From: Poteriospumella lacustris
Lineage: Eukaryota; Sar; Chrysophyceae; Chromulinales; Dinobryaceae
Assembly: GCA_008000375.1 (NCBI GenBank)
Contig: SMOI01000136.1
Location: forward strand, 30,345 to 86,772
Direction of reading: 5' to 3'
Length of the DNA: 56,428 nucleotides
A model generated the notes under the pieces. That model did no database searches, was not told the origin of the DNA, and saw only the letters and a list, made by a program, of their open reading frames with translations. The translations under genes and the position numbers were made by a program. This document shows, in pieces, positions 35,682-45,687 of the stretch (its first letter is position 1; each line of letters begins with the position of its first letter).

Positions 35682-37590
35682 CTACCCCCTCTGTGTGCTG
35701 TCACTTCTTGGTCTGGACCTCGAACTGGAGACGATGGCCTCGTGTCTGCGATAGATGCCGACCGAGAAGAGCGTCTTGCCGTCCGCGGAGAACCGTACGC
35801 GCTTGATGGAGTCGACGTGACCCTTGTACGCCTTGTACTGGAAGTGGTCGTCGTACGCCGGCGCCTTGAACACCTTCAACAGGTGGCCGTCCCCGCCCGC
35901 CACCAGATGCGCATCGTCCGGCGACCGCGTCGACGTGACGATGACGTCGGTCTGTCCGGACAACAGCGACGTCGCGTGCGGGTGCTGCACGGCGCTCGAC
36001 ACGGCCGGGACACCGGCCCACAGCCCCTGTGTCTCCCACCCCAGCACGCAGTGGCTCGTCGCCCAGTACACGTCGCGGATGACGCTCGACGACGTCACCT
36101 GCTTGCCGTCGCGCGTCGACCAGTACAACAGCTCGTACGCGATCGCCGAGCTCGTCGACGCCGACCGCAGGTACTGTCCGTCCGCGCTGAAGTCCACGTG
36201 CGTCACGGCGTTCGCATGGCCGCGACACTTCGCGCGACACGACCACGACTTCGTCTCGTACAGACACACGACGGCCGCGTCCGCGTCGTCGCCGCGACAC
36301 CCGATCGCCAACAGGTGGCCGTCCGGCGAGTACGCCACACACGGCGACCACGACGACGACACCGTGATCTTCGCCATCTCCGTGCTCAGGTCCGACGACA
36401 GCACCTGCAGGTGGCCGTCGTTGTGCGTCACGGCGATCTGCGACCCGTCCGGGTGGAAGTCCACCGCGCGACACGCCATCATCGTGTGGATGATGTTCAC
36501 GGGCCGGCGGTTCTTGTAGTCCCACAGCCGCACCGTCTGGTCGTCCGCACACGTCACCAGGTAGTGCAGCTTCGGGTGCACGCCCAGGCCCCACACCTCG
36601 CCGCGGCTCTGGTAGTGGCCCTCCCACGTGTCGCACCGTGTCCAGCGACCCCGTCAGCGACACCTCGTAGATCTCCGCCGCCTTCGTCCCGATCAGCACT
36701 TTGCCGTCGCGACTCGCCAGCGCCTGGATCGACGGCTGCAGCGACAGCGGCGTCGTCTCCTTCATGTTGAGCGACCACAGCAGGTTGAACTGGATGTCGC
36801 GCAGGTGGATCATGCCGTCCTGCCCACCCGTCAGCAGGAAGCGCGGCACACGTTGGCTCTGCGCGCCGTCGCTACCGACGGCGTCGCCTCCGCCACCGCC
36901 GCTGCCTCCGCCGCCACCACCGCTGCCCCCCGCCGAGCCACCACTGCCCCCGCCGCCGCCACCGGACACCGCCGTGATGCTGAAGACGGCCGTCATCGCC
37001 GTGATCGCGCCCTGATGCGCCTGCGGAATCGCCTTCGTGTTGCTGCGGTCCTTCCACAGACACAAGGTGCCGTCGGCCATGCCCGTGACGCAGTCGAGGC
37101 CCAAGAAGGCGCACGACACCGCCGTCTTCAGCGAACTCGTCGCGCGTCGGATGCACCGCCAGACCCCACAGCTCCCCGAACGAGTGGCCGCGCGTGATAC
37201 GGTCCAGCGTGTGGTGCATCGTTGGCGTCGACGGCAGCGTAGCCTCGAAAATGTCGCAGCCGTTCGTCCCGATGAGGATCGTGTCGCCAATCTGGTGCAC
37301 ACTCAGCACCGACGGGTTCAGCGACCCCGAGTCGGCGATGCCGTCGCCGTCCACGTCCTCCGACAGGTCCAGCGGCACACCCACTTCCTTCAGGTTCGCG
37401 TCCCACGTCTTGATGTTGGCGTCCTTGCTGCCCGTGATGAGGTTGCCGGTGACGGGGTTGAAGTACATGCACAGCACGGGCTCCTTGATGCCGTGCGCCT
37501 GGATGATGGCGATGCACTCGCAGTCCTTGAAGCGGTAGATCTCGCCGCTGGCACAGCCAATGACGGCCTCGTTGCCGATGTGCAACCAGT
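35682..37590 (-). pseudogene. Chimeric inverted EML copy
   Basis: Two pieces of the EML gene are joined in reverse orientation. 35758-37127 mirrors 33588-34957 exactly (position sum 70715, no indel seen, identical predicted peptides in several frames), and 37128-37590 corresponds to about 28085-28530. The junction reads GACGAGTTCG|CTGAAGACGG and deletes about 5 kb of the parent. At the 3' end the last 50 nt before the stop are scrambled, although the terminal QTKK-stop-like sequence remains recognisable in another frame. The copy also carries the surplus-base frame break seen in the parent. No start or complete domain is preserved, so it is a pseudogene, possibly transcribed. Confidence 0.9.
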
Positions 37591-38846
37591 ATACGTGATG
37601 ACGCCATGGGCTGCAGCTGATGAAATAGCGGACGACCACCGATCGGACCGTCGAGGAGAAGGTCGCAGATGGCCACTCCGTTCAGGTCGCGATCGAGGCA
37701 ATGGTTGTTATGCTAGTCATCTGCAGCAGTCTACATGCATCGTTGTATATCTCGGCGATGAGCATCGTCAACGAGGAGGCCATCCATCGGAAGCGCCAGC
37801 GGCAGGGTCGACAGTCTCATTGACCGAGAATGGGGTGTGACATCGAAGTGTGTCGAAAACGCAGACCGGAGCTTTGCCAATCAATGATCCCCACACAGCC
37901 CTGTGTTATTGCACGGCCCGGGTGTGCGCATATATGCAGATTATGGATTACGATCAATTCTCTCCACCACTACATATTTCGATTTCAAGAATGAACCAGA
38001 CACTCGTGTTCACCGTACAATAAATTTGTAACGCTCTTTGCTCCTAAGTGAACACAAACCTATTTGCGTCTGTTTGGGGGAAAGCGTTACATTTTTTGAG
38101 CGCATTCTCAAGTCGCACATTGTCGATGATCGCGGATCGCTCAGCGGCGACAAAAAAGCAACAGATTTCCAATTTCAATGAAACACTCGCGCAAACCTGG
38201 ACCGTAACTACAATGACACAAATCTGTGTGGAAATCATTGATTGTCACAACCGCCGTCAGTACTTTCGGTCGACACACTTTCGATGTCACACCCCATTCT
38301 CGGTCAATGAGACTGTCGACTCTGCCGCTGGCGCTTCCGATGGCCTCCTCGTTGACGATGTTCACTGCCGAGATATACAACGACGCATGTATGACTGCTG
38401 CTGATGACTAGCATACCAACCATTGCCTCGATCGCGACCTGAACGGAGTGGCCGTCTGCGACCTTCTCCTCGACGGTCCGATCGGTGGTCGTCCGCTGTG
38501 TCACCAGCTGCAGCCCATGGCGTCATCACGTATACTGGTTGCACATCGACAACGAGGCCGTCATCGGCTGTGCCAGCGGCGAGATCTACCGCTTCAAGGA
38601 CTGCGAGTGCATCGCCATCATCCAGGCGCACGGCATCAAGGAGCCCGTGCTGTGCATGTACTTCAACCCCGTCACCGGCAACCTCATCACGGGCAGCAAG
38701 GACGCCAACATCAAGACGTGGGACGCGAACCTGAAGGAAGTGGGTGTGCCGCTGGACCTGTCGGAGGACGTGGACGGCGACGGCATCGCCGACTCGGGGT
38801 CGCTGAACCCGTCGGTGCTGAGTGTGCACCAGATTGGCGACACGAT
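37278..38846. repeat. Inverted repeat of EML fragment with nested shards
   Basis: The arms are 37278-37862 and 38262-38846 (position sum 76124, 585 bp each), separated by 399 bp. They differ at several per cent of positions. Each arm has an EML-derived outer part and an inner part. The inner part itself contains a badly decayed EML shard in the opposite direction: 38285-38380 on the minus strand reads SAVNIVNEEAIGSASG, against AAYIGNEAVIGCASG of the parent, and it is mirrored at about 37744-37840. The central spacer has no gene. Confidence 0.8.
38540..38846 (+). pseudogene. EML fragment, third copy of the 28080-28390 segment
   Basis: The plus-strand frame IDNEAVIGCASGEIYRFKDC through VHQIGDTI matches parent residues encoded at about 28085-28388. 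After GACACGATT the match stops and unrelated sequence (38850-39020) leads to a stop at 38890. It has no promoter-proximal exon and no blade is complete. Confidence 0.85.
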
Positions 38847-39025
38847 TTGGGCAGTGGGCCGTCACTTATTCGAGCTATTGTCCCTATCATAGTCTTTATG
38901 GAACAGAAAATCAGTTGTTGGATATGTCGCGGCCCATCGCAGGGCTATGACCATCGTGAGAGATGATGGGAGTGACAACGAGGCGCAGTCATCGAGGCGC
39001 AGTTCGGTAAAGCACTTCGGGTGTA

Positions 39026-39694
39026 CTCGAGCACGCCGCGCACGAGTGAGGAGCTGGTCCTCGACGTCATCTTCCAGGTCAAGGTGAACGTCAACAAGGT
39101 GCCCGGCGGCAAGTTGCAGGTCCTCAAGGACATCTACGACTACATGACGATGCAGCAGTCCATCGTCTTCGTAGAGCGACGCGAGGGCGCCAACAAGGTG
39201 GCGCAGTTCATGCGCGACTCGGGTCTGTCGGTGTCGGTGCTGCACAGCGACCTGACCGGTCCGGAGCGCGACCAGGTCATGGCGGAGTTCCGCCGCGGCG
39301 TGACGAAGGTGCTGATCACGACCAACGTGTTGGCACGCGGCGTGGACGTGCCGGCCGTGGCGGTCGTGGTCAACTACGACCTGCCGACCCGCCGCAACGG
39401 CCAGCGCACCGAGGCCGACCCAGCGACGTACCTGCATCGTATCGGTCGCAGTGGTCGCTTCGGTCGCAAGGGTACGGCGATCTCGTTCGTGGAGACGGCG
39501 GAGGACGAGCGCATCCTCCAGACCATCGAGCAGTCCTACTTCCCGTCGGGACAGCCGATGCTGAAGGAGTGGGACGCGACGGACATCGACGGTCTGACGC
39601 GCGCGGTGGAGGACCGACCGGCGACGGGCGCGATCATGCCGCAGGCGCTGGAAGGCAACGAGGTGGCGTCTGTGAACGTGTCCACCGCCACGTA
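39026..39694 (+). pseudogene. Inverted copy of the DDX19-like helicase C-terminal domain
   Basis: It starts abruptly at TPRTSEELVLDVIFQ and runs through the complete helicase C-terminal domain (IVFVERREGANK, TTNVLARGVDVP, YLHRIGRSGRFGRKG) to its own stop at 39692-39694. It matches the gene at 40040-40711 without any amino-acid change until the last three codons (STAT against SILA). The ATPase domain (Walker A, DEAD) is missing, so alone it cannot be a helicase. The open frame and lack of substitutions mean either very recent origin or homogenisation by gene conversion. The arms are tail to tail with about 350 bp between. Confidence 0.88.
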
Positions 39695-40039
39695 GCGGAG
39701 GACCTCACACGTTGAGATCGCGCTTTCATCAATGTAAACACTCTTAAGCCATCCGTTGGTTCGTATTCTACGACACGTGTCGCCTCGTCGTCGTTGTCAC
39801 CGCCCCCGCACCACACACCCCCTCGCACCCTTGACACACACCAAAACACACACGTGCACCCCCCCCCCCTGTGTGCCACCTACCTACAGGGTGCAGTGTA
39901 AGCGGAGACCGCTGCTGGCATCGCAGGCGACAAGACAACGACTTGAAACGAAACAAAACCGTGGTAAGAAATAGGAACGAAACAGTTAGCAGAGGGTTAC
40001 AAAATTGACGCGGATGCCGCCTTGTGAAGGGGAACCACC
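39695..40039. other. Spacer between helicase fragment and helicase gene
   Basis: Tail-to-tail spacer of about 345 bp. It contains a C-run near 39860 and CA-rich sequence, and no gene. It must hold the 3' end of the helicase mRNA. Confidence 0.4.
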
Positions 40040-41587
40040 CTACGCGAGGATGGACACGTTCACAGACGCCACCTCGTTGCCTTCCAGCGCCTGCGGCATG
40101 ATCGCGCCCGTCGCCGGTCGGTCCTCCACCGCGCGCGTCAGACCGTCGATGTCCGTCGCGTCCCACTCCTTCAGCATCGGCTGTCCCGACGGGAAGTAGG
40201 ACTGCTCGATGGTCTGGAGGATGCGCTCGTCCTCCGCCGTCTCCACGAACGAGATCGCCGTACCCTTGCGACCGAAGCGACCACTGCGACCGATACGATG
40301 CAGGTACGTCGCTGGGTCGGCCTCGGTGCGCTGGCCGTTGCGGCGGGTCGGCAGGTCGTAGTTGACCACGACCGCCACGGCCGGCACGTCCACGCCGCGT
40401 GCCAACACGTTGGTCGTGATCAGCACCTTCGTCACGCCGCGGCGGAACTCCGCCATGACCTGGTCGCGCTCCGGACCGGTCAGGTCGCTGTGCAGCACCG
40501 ACACCGACAGACCCGAGTCGCGCATGAACTGCGCCACCTTGTTGGCGCCCTCGCGTCGCTCTACGAAGACGATGGACTGCTGCATCGTCATGTAGTCGTA
40601 GATGTCCTTGAGGACCTGCAACTTGCCGCCGGGCACCTTGTTGACGTTCACCTTGACCTGGAAGATGACGTCGAGGACCAGCTCCTCACTCGTGCGCGGC
40701 GTGATCACGTACGCACGAGGATTCACCTTCTTGGCCAACTCGATGATGTCCTTCGTGTAGGTCGCGGAGAACATCAACACTTGTGCACGTGGGTCTAGCC
40801 GGCGGCGGATATCCAGGGTATCTTTCGCCAGACCTTTCTCACGCACCATGTGATCGGCTTCGTCGACGACGAAGATCGACACGTGGTCCAAGCGCACGTA
40901 CTGATCTTGCACCCAGCGCTTCATTGTGCCAGGAGTGCCAACGACAATGTGAGACTGACACACTGGACCACTGGGGGTGGTTCCAGGAACAGCCGCTTCC
41001 ACTCGCAGGCCGGGTAAGTTGATAGATAAGGGCAGGACAGCGTCGGAGATAATTTGGTTGACCAACTCGCGGACAGGAGACATGCAGATCGCTTGCGTGA
41101 TAGGGTAGTTCAATTGCACCTTGGAAAGCATACCAATGACGAACGCAATCGTTTTACCGGCACCTGACTGAGCCTGAGCAATGACGTTCTTGTTGTCAAG
41201 AATCAGTGGCAGTGTCGTAGCTTGAATCTGCGAAGGGCGCTCGAAACGCATGTGCACGGTGAGTGCATCAAGAATGGGTGGAGGAATACGAAGAGAAGGA
41301 TCAGTGAACAAGACACCCGCTGATAAATGGGAAACCTTTTCCTGAATTTTGTGAAGCTCGTCCAACGATTTGCCGCCGAAGATGGTGGAGCTGGCAAACT
41401 GGTCAGTCACCTCTTCCACGGCGTCCTTGGCACCCGTGGGAGGTCCATCAACAGCCTTGCTCGCATCAGCCACTTCTTCGGCAGCAGGCTTGTCAACTGG
41501 CGCAGCAGGTGGAACAGCTGGTTCCGCAGCAACGTCAGCTGTCTTGGGTACCTCCGGCAGCGATGCAGTTTCCTTCACGGGATCCAT
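40040..41587 (-). CDS. DEAD-box RNA helicase, DDX19/Dbp5-like
   Basis: Single exon, 515 residues from MDPVKETASLPE; an open extension upstream to 41845 is unlike the family and is treated as 5' leader. The first 100 residues are Ala/Pro/Glu-rich. Motifs in order: Q-motif region FERPSQIQATTLPLIL, Walker A AQSGAGKT (about 136-143), SPVRELV (Ia), GTPGT (Ib), VDEADHM (II, about 238), SAT (III), TTNVLARGVDVP (V) and HRIGRSGRFGR (VI, about 427-437). The pattern RPSxIQ...IAQ(A/S)QSG(A/T)GKT with VIGTPGT-type Ib and VxDEADxM is that of DDX19/Dbp5, which remodels mRNPs at the nuclear pore; eIF4A is less likely. The first half of the gene is visibly AT-richer than the 3' half, which is the part present in the inverted copy at 39026-39694. 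Confidence 0.85.
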   Translation of the reverse strand: MDPVKETASLPEVPKTADVAAEPAVPPAAPVDKPAAEEVADASKAVDGPPTGAKDAVEEVTDQFASSTIFGGKSLDELHKIQEKVSHLSAGVLFTDPSLRIPPPILDALTVHMRFERPSQIQATTLPLILDNKNVIAQAQSGAGKTIAFVIGMLSKVQLNYPITQAICMSPVRELVNQIISDAVLPLSINLPGLRVEAAVPGTTPSGPVCQSHIVVGTPGTMKRWVQDQYVRLDHVSIFVVDEADHMVREKGLAKDTLDIRRRLDPRAQVLMFSATYTKDIIELAKKVNPRAYVITPRTSEELVLDVIFQVKVNVNKVPGGKLQVLKDIYDYMTMQQSIVFVERREGANKVAQFMRDSGLSVSVLHSDLTGPERDQVMAEFRRGVTKVLITTNVLARGVDVPAVAVVVNYDLPTRRNGQRTEADPATYLHRIGRSGRFGRKGTAISFVETAEDERILQTIEQSYFPSGQPMLKEWDATDIDGLTRAVEDRPATGAIMPQALEGNEVASVNVSILA

Positions 41588-42203
41588 TCTTCCAATTTCA
41601 GGCAATTGACCTTTGCGGTTGTGTTCGTCTCCTTCTTCGTCCTTCAATACCAAGGGGAAGTCGTATGGAATTCCATCAACAACGACGGATGGATTCTTGG
41701 GATAACTCAGGGGGCCTCGGCGCTGTGACCGCGGCCAGCGCGCTGCGCTGCGGCGTGGGACACCGAGGACACAGGGCAAACCGCCGGCGACTTTAGCCCC
41801 GTGACTAGACCCGTCGGAAAAAAGAGGTCCAACTTTGGGTAACAATGCGGCGGCCTTCCTGCTGGGGCCTCGAATTGGATCTGTATCTGTATCTGTATCT
41901 GTATCTGTATCTGTATCTGTATCTGTATCTGTATCTGTATCTGTATCTGTATCTGTATCTGTATCTGTATGAACGAGTATGTACTAACAATACACTTTCT
42001 TGAATGAAGAATCAGCATCATCGTTGAAGGTCAAAGACTTATGTACAAGTGGGTTCCATCGTCACCCGTTTACACCACCGAAGAACATACAAAAAAGGAA
42101 CAAACAAACCAGAGAAGAGACACATCCGAGACGTGTATATATAGCAACGTAGAACAACACACATAGAGAGAGAAAGAGAGAAAGAGATAGATAAAGAACC
42201 TCG
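41588..42203. repeat. Upstream region with TCTGTA hexanucleotide repeat
   Basis: About fifteen uninterrupted copies of TCTGTA occupy 41879-41970, in the putative promoter/leader of the helicase gene. The remainder to 42203 is the 3' flank of the RWP-RK gene, with a GA-rich run near 42160-42200. No gene is seen. Confidence 0.9.
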
Positions 42204-45200
42204 TCAGCCTCGCTGAGGGTCGAAGTCCGCTTCCGCCCAAATGGCACTGTCCCCATCGTCGTCGTCGTCATCACCGCTGTGACTCACGTTCCGCAGGCTC
42301 AACGCGGGATTCGCTTGGCCACGGTGCACGACCTCCTCCTCCTCGTCATGCTCAGCAGCCGTCGAAGGTGTCGGACTGAACGACAAGATACGCGCTTTCT
42401 TTCGATGCGGCTCGACGCCGCTGTCGAGTTGATCCGACGAGGACATCGCCATGTCCATCTGCAGCGGGTCCAGGTATTGGTGCTCATCGTTCGCCGATTC
42501 GCTGTAGAAATGGCGACTCGTGTCGTTCGACAAGTGCCCCACGCGATGACGAGCATGGTTATCACCGCGCTCGGGCGACAGCAGCGCGGACAGGTCGTAG
42601 GTCGTGACGTGGGCGTCGTCATCGTCGTCGTCGTCGTCGTCGACGAGGTCGTCCGTTTCGATGAGGTCGCTGCTCTTGCCCGTCGTCGATTCGTTGGACG
42701 GATACATGGCCGTCATGTATGTCGCATAATGGGGCAGTGCTTGCTGCGTGGCTGGATGGGACTGGGTCTGCGATGGGTGCGAGGCCATCTGCTGCGACGG
42801 TGGCCGTGACGCGTGCGGTGGCTGTGGCCGGTTCGGAGCCAAGGCCGCCGACAGCTCCTCGGCAGCCAACGGCGAATGATGCTGCGACAGTCGCTGCGTC
42901 ATGGAGTGATGATGCATCCCCACGCTCTGTCCGCCGCCGTGATAGCCGTAGCCACCACCGTTGGGGTCGTTCAAGTCGTTGCCGTCGCCCATCGAGGCGG
43001 AGGACTGTCGCGTGGCCGCCAACACACCCGGTGGAGGCGGCGGAGAGTTGGACGTGTGCAGCATATGATGGTGATGGTGGTGCGGGTGGTGCGGGTGGTG
43101 GTGGGGGTGGCCATTGGGCGGCAGGTTGGTGGCGAACTGAGCAGAGCCCGCCGCGGGATGGCCATGGGCCATGCGATGCAGTGGCAGCGGGACGTTGTAG
43201 TGGGCGAGATGGCCATGCGCCATGTGCGGCGGGGCGGATCCGGAGGAAGCGCGATGCACAGTCGCCGGCGGGGCAATGTTGTTATTGTTACCATGCATCG
43301 CAATGGGATTCTGCGCCATGGCGAGGGTCATCGGAGAGAGGGCCACGGAAGGGTCCAAGTGGCCCGTGTAGGCGCCCGTCAGCGGGTTGAACATCAACAG
43401 GTTGTTGGAGAGCACGGCGGCCGCAGATTGCTCCGCGATGCTCTTCTTGAAAGCGGTCACGAGGGTCTGTGGCACAAACTCCACCGCCGCATTGCTACCG
43501 ACGTCAGGTTCCATGAGCGGTACATTGCGACGGGTGGCGTTGCCGGTGGCCGGTGGACGAAACTTTTTCCGTTGGAGCGGCGGCAGTCGCACGGGGCCGT
43601 AGAACGTCCAATTTTCGGGTTTGTCGTCGTAGTAGTGCACGTTCACGATGGTCGTGCCGATATCAATGTTCGGGAAGGGTTGTCCACTGCCTGCCATCGG
43701 AGTGTTGCCCGGGGCGGCAGTGGCTGTAGCAGCGGCATTTGACGCGGCGGTGCTGATGCCCAATCGCGCGCCGTGAGCGGTCGCCTCCGCAGGTACCTCG
43801 GTCGCCGCTGCCTCCGCAACAGCAGCGTCATCCATTTCCCCCAACTTCCGCTTTCCTCTGGTCACCTCGTCTGACGCTTGCCTGCTCATTTGCGGTGGCT
43901 TTAGACTGGAACTGTGCGCGGCAACGTCGCCCGACGACGATGCCGCGGCGACGCTGCTGTGGTGCAGGGTCTGTGCTTGGCTGCGGGATGGCGCCTTGAC
44001 CCGGGGGATCGCAGCGGTCTCTGCGGCACGACGAAGGATGTCTTCCACTTCTTCGTCCATCGGTGTCACGGAGACGGCGCGCGATCGATTATGATGGGCG
44101 TGATGGGTGTGCTGGGTGCCATTGGCGGTGGGGAGATCGGCACTGGCGGCCTTCTCTTCCCCGCCGCCACTGCTGCGCCGGGGAGGTCGTTCAACATTCG
44201 GCGCCTCATCTTGTTCATTTCCACTGCCATCGTCTAGCTCGTTGGTGTCAAGGGTATCGGGTAAAATGCCCTTGGCGACCTCGTTGGCCAGGTCGCTGAG
44301 GTTGCAGTGCTCGATGGTTTTGTTGGGGTTGCGCAGCACCTCGCCGATGACCCGATGCAGCAACGTGATTTGATCTTGGTACTGCCGACGAACCTTCTCG
44401 TCTAAGTGTTCACTCTTCGATGCGATTTCCAACGATTGAATAGACTTGGTCAGCGACAGGATCTGCCGGTACGGCCACTTGACGATGTTCAACTTGCGAC
44501 AGATCTTCTTCAACGCCGTGGTACACGTGCCCAGCTGCTTCGCAACGTCAGCGATCGGCAAATGGAAATACTTTCGTAGTTCATCGATAGTGATAGTTCT
44601 TGCGGCCGATGATGCATCCAATGCCTGCGATCGCTCCGCTTGGCGATGACGGGGGCCGCCGGCAGAGGATGATCGTGGCTGGACGATGGGGGCGTTCTTC
44701 TTGGGCGCTGATTGGTCCGTGGTACTGATATGATTGGAACTGACCAGTATTCCCGGCTTCTGATCGCCCACTACTATTCCATCCACGAGCGTCGGTGAGG
44801 ATCTCTCGTCGTGCACGTGGTCCAGCGAATGCCTCTCGTCATCCGTCTTCACATCTTCTGAACTATCGATATCTTTGACGGGCTTCTCTGCTGAAGGGGA
44901 GTCTGATATACTGCCGTCGTTGTTTAAAACCCCTTCGTCATTGGCAGACAATGTTTCGTGAGTATTTGAGGAAACGCCCGATTCATTTCCGTCCGAAGGT
45001 GCCAGTTCCGACGAATAAATTTTGTCCTGCGAAATCAGAAAATAGAGACGCAAATAAGATCTGAAAAAAATTAATTGGTTTGATTTTCTTACGTCTTCTT
45101 TCGCATCCAAAGCGGTGGGCTCCAGCCTCGCGTTGGATTTTGCCAACATCAACAATGACGACAACGCTTCGCTGTCTTCAACGCCGTTCGCGATTGGATC

Positions 45201-45257
45201 AGCGACCGGACCCATTTTGCCAAAATTGGTCGGTGGTATCGGATCACTGGTCGCCAT
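42204..45257 (-). CDS. RWP-RK domain transcription factor
   Basis: Two exons, 45093-45257 and 42204-45026. A 66-nt intron (GTAAGA...TTTCGCAG, phase 0) separates them. The product is about 995 residues. At about 195-245 lies an RWP-RK domain: ITIDELRKYFHLPIADVAKQLG, then TALKKICRKLNI and KWPYRQI, with Lys replacing the Arg of RWP and Gln replacing the R of RK. A helical segment follows (IQSLEIASKSEHLDEKVRRQ). The remainder is disordered: His runs (HHHPHHPHHHHHH), Pro/Gln tracts and an Asp run near the C-terminus. RWP-RK proteins are DNA-binding regulators of nitrogen response or gametogenesis in plants and algae, and are also present in oomycetes and amoebozoans. The gene is divergently arranged with the left CFAP251 copy. 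Confidence 0.85.
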   Translation of the reverse strand: MATSDPIPPTNFGKMGPVADPIANGVEDSEALSSLLMLAKSNARLEPTALDAKEDVRKSNQLIFFRSYLRLYFLISQDKIYSSELAPSDGNESGVSSNTHETLSANDEGVLNNDGSISDSPSAEKPVKDIDSSEDVKTDDERHSLDHVHDERSSPTLVDGIVVGDQKPGILVSSNHISTTDQSAPKKNAPIVQPRSSSAGGPRHRQAERSQALDASSAARTITIDELRKYFHLPIADVAKQLGTCTTALKKICRKLNIVKWPYRQILSLTKSIQSLEIASKSEHLDEKVRRQYQDQITLLHRVIGEVLRNPNKTIEHCNLSDLANEVAKGILPDTLDTNELDDGSGNEQDEAPNVERPPRRSSGGGEEKAASADLPTANGTQHTHHAHHNRSRAVSVTPMDEEVEDILRRAAETAAIPRVKAPSRSQAQTLHHSSVAAASSSGDVAAHSSSLKPPQMSRQASDEVTRGKRKLGEMDDAAVAEAAATEVPAEATAHGARLGISTAASNAAATATAAPGNTPMAGSGQPFPNIDIGTTIVNVHYYDDKPENWTFYGPVRLPPLQRKKFRPPATGNATRRNVPLMEPDVGSNAAVEFVPQTLVTAFKKSIAEQSAAAVLSNNLLMFNPLTGAYTGHLDPSVALSPMTLAMAQNPIAMHGNNNNIAPPATVHRASSGSAPPHMAHGHLAHYNVPLPLHRMAHGHPAAGSAQFATNLPPNGHPHHHPHHPHHHHHHMLHTSNSPPPPPGVLAATRQSSASMGDGNDLNDPNGGGYGYHGGGQSVGMHHHSMTQRLSQHHSPLAAEELSAALAPNRPQPPHASRPPSQQMASHPSQTQSHPATQQALPHYATYMTAMYPSNESTTGKSSDLIETDDLVDDDDDDDDDAHVTTYDLSALLSPERGDNHARHRVGHLSNDTSRHFYSESANDEHQYLDPLQMDMAMSSSDQLDSGVEPHRKKARILSFSPTPSTAAEHDEEEEVVHRGQANPALSLRNVSHSGDDDDDDGDSAIWAEADFDPQRG

Positions 45258-45687
45258 ATTGATCGGACCCCGAACCTCAAATCAATTTGTAATTCGTTTG
45301 CCCATTTTACCATCAGTCAGATTCCTTCGCATCATTTCGAACGCGTCGCACAGCAGGGGCTGGTCATCGTCATCGCGACCCGTTCGTCATTGTTGGCATC
45401 GTCGTCGTCATCGTGCTGTCGGCAACTACTTGCGACAAATGACAAGCGACAACCCTATATTTTTGAAACGGCAGCAGGCGACGAACGTTTCATCGCCGCT
45501 TCGAACGTTGGACGTTGGCCATCGCGATTTGCCTGTCTCACATCAACGCAACCCTGTGACATTGCTCCGGTATTCTGGTATTCCTATCGCCTGTCAGTGA
45601 TACTTTGGTGATTTGTTTGCTTTCTACTCGGCCCCACTTGTTTCTGTTCGTGTCGGTGCATCAAGTGATCGCGTAGGTGCCAGTGAG
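45258..45687. promoter_or_regulatory. Bidirectional promoter region RWP-RK / CFAP251
   Basis: 430 bp between the two divergent start codons. The CFAP251-proximal 208 bp (45480-45687) are also present, inverted, upstream of the second CFAP251 copy (52547-52754). The part nearer RWP-RK is not. If both copies are expressed, this shared 208-bp block is the best candidate core promoter. Confidence 0.5.

Noticed and set aside
38044-38160. Short similarity (GGGAAAGCGTTACA) between the 37863-38261 spacer and 26200-26220 upstream of the EML gene, hinting that an EML promoter was copied too.
   Set aside because: Only a dozen bases agree and flanks do not align convincingly by eye; chance is not excluded.
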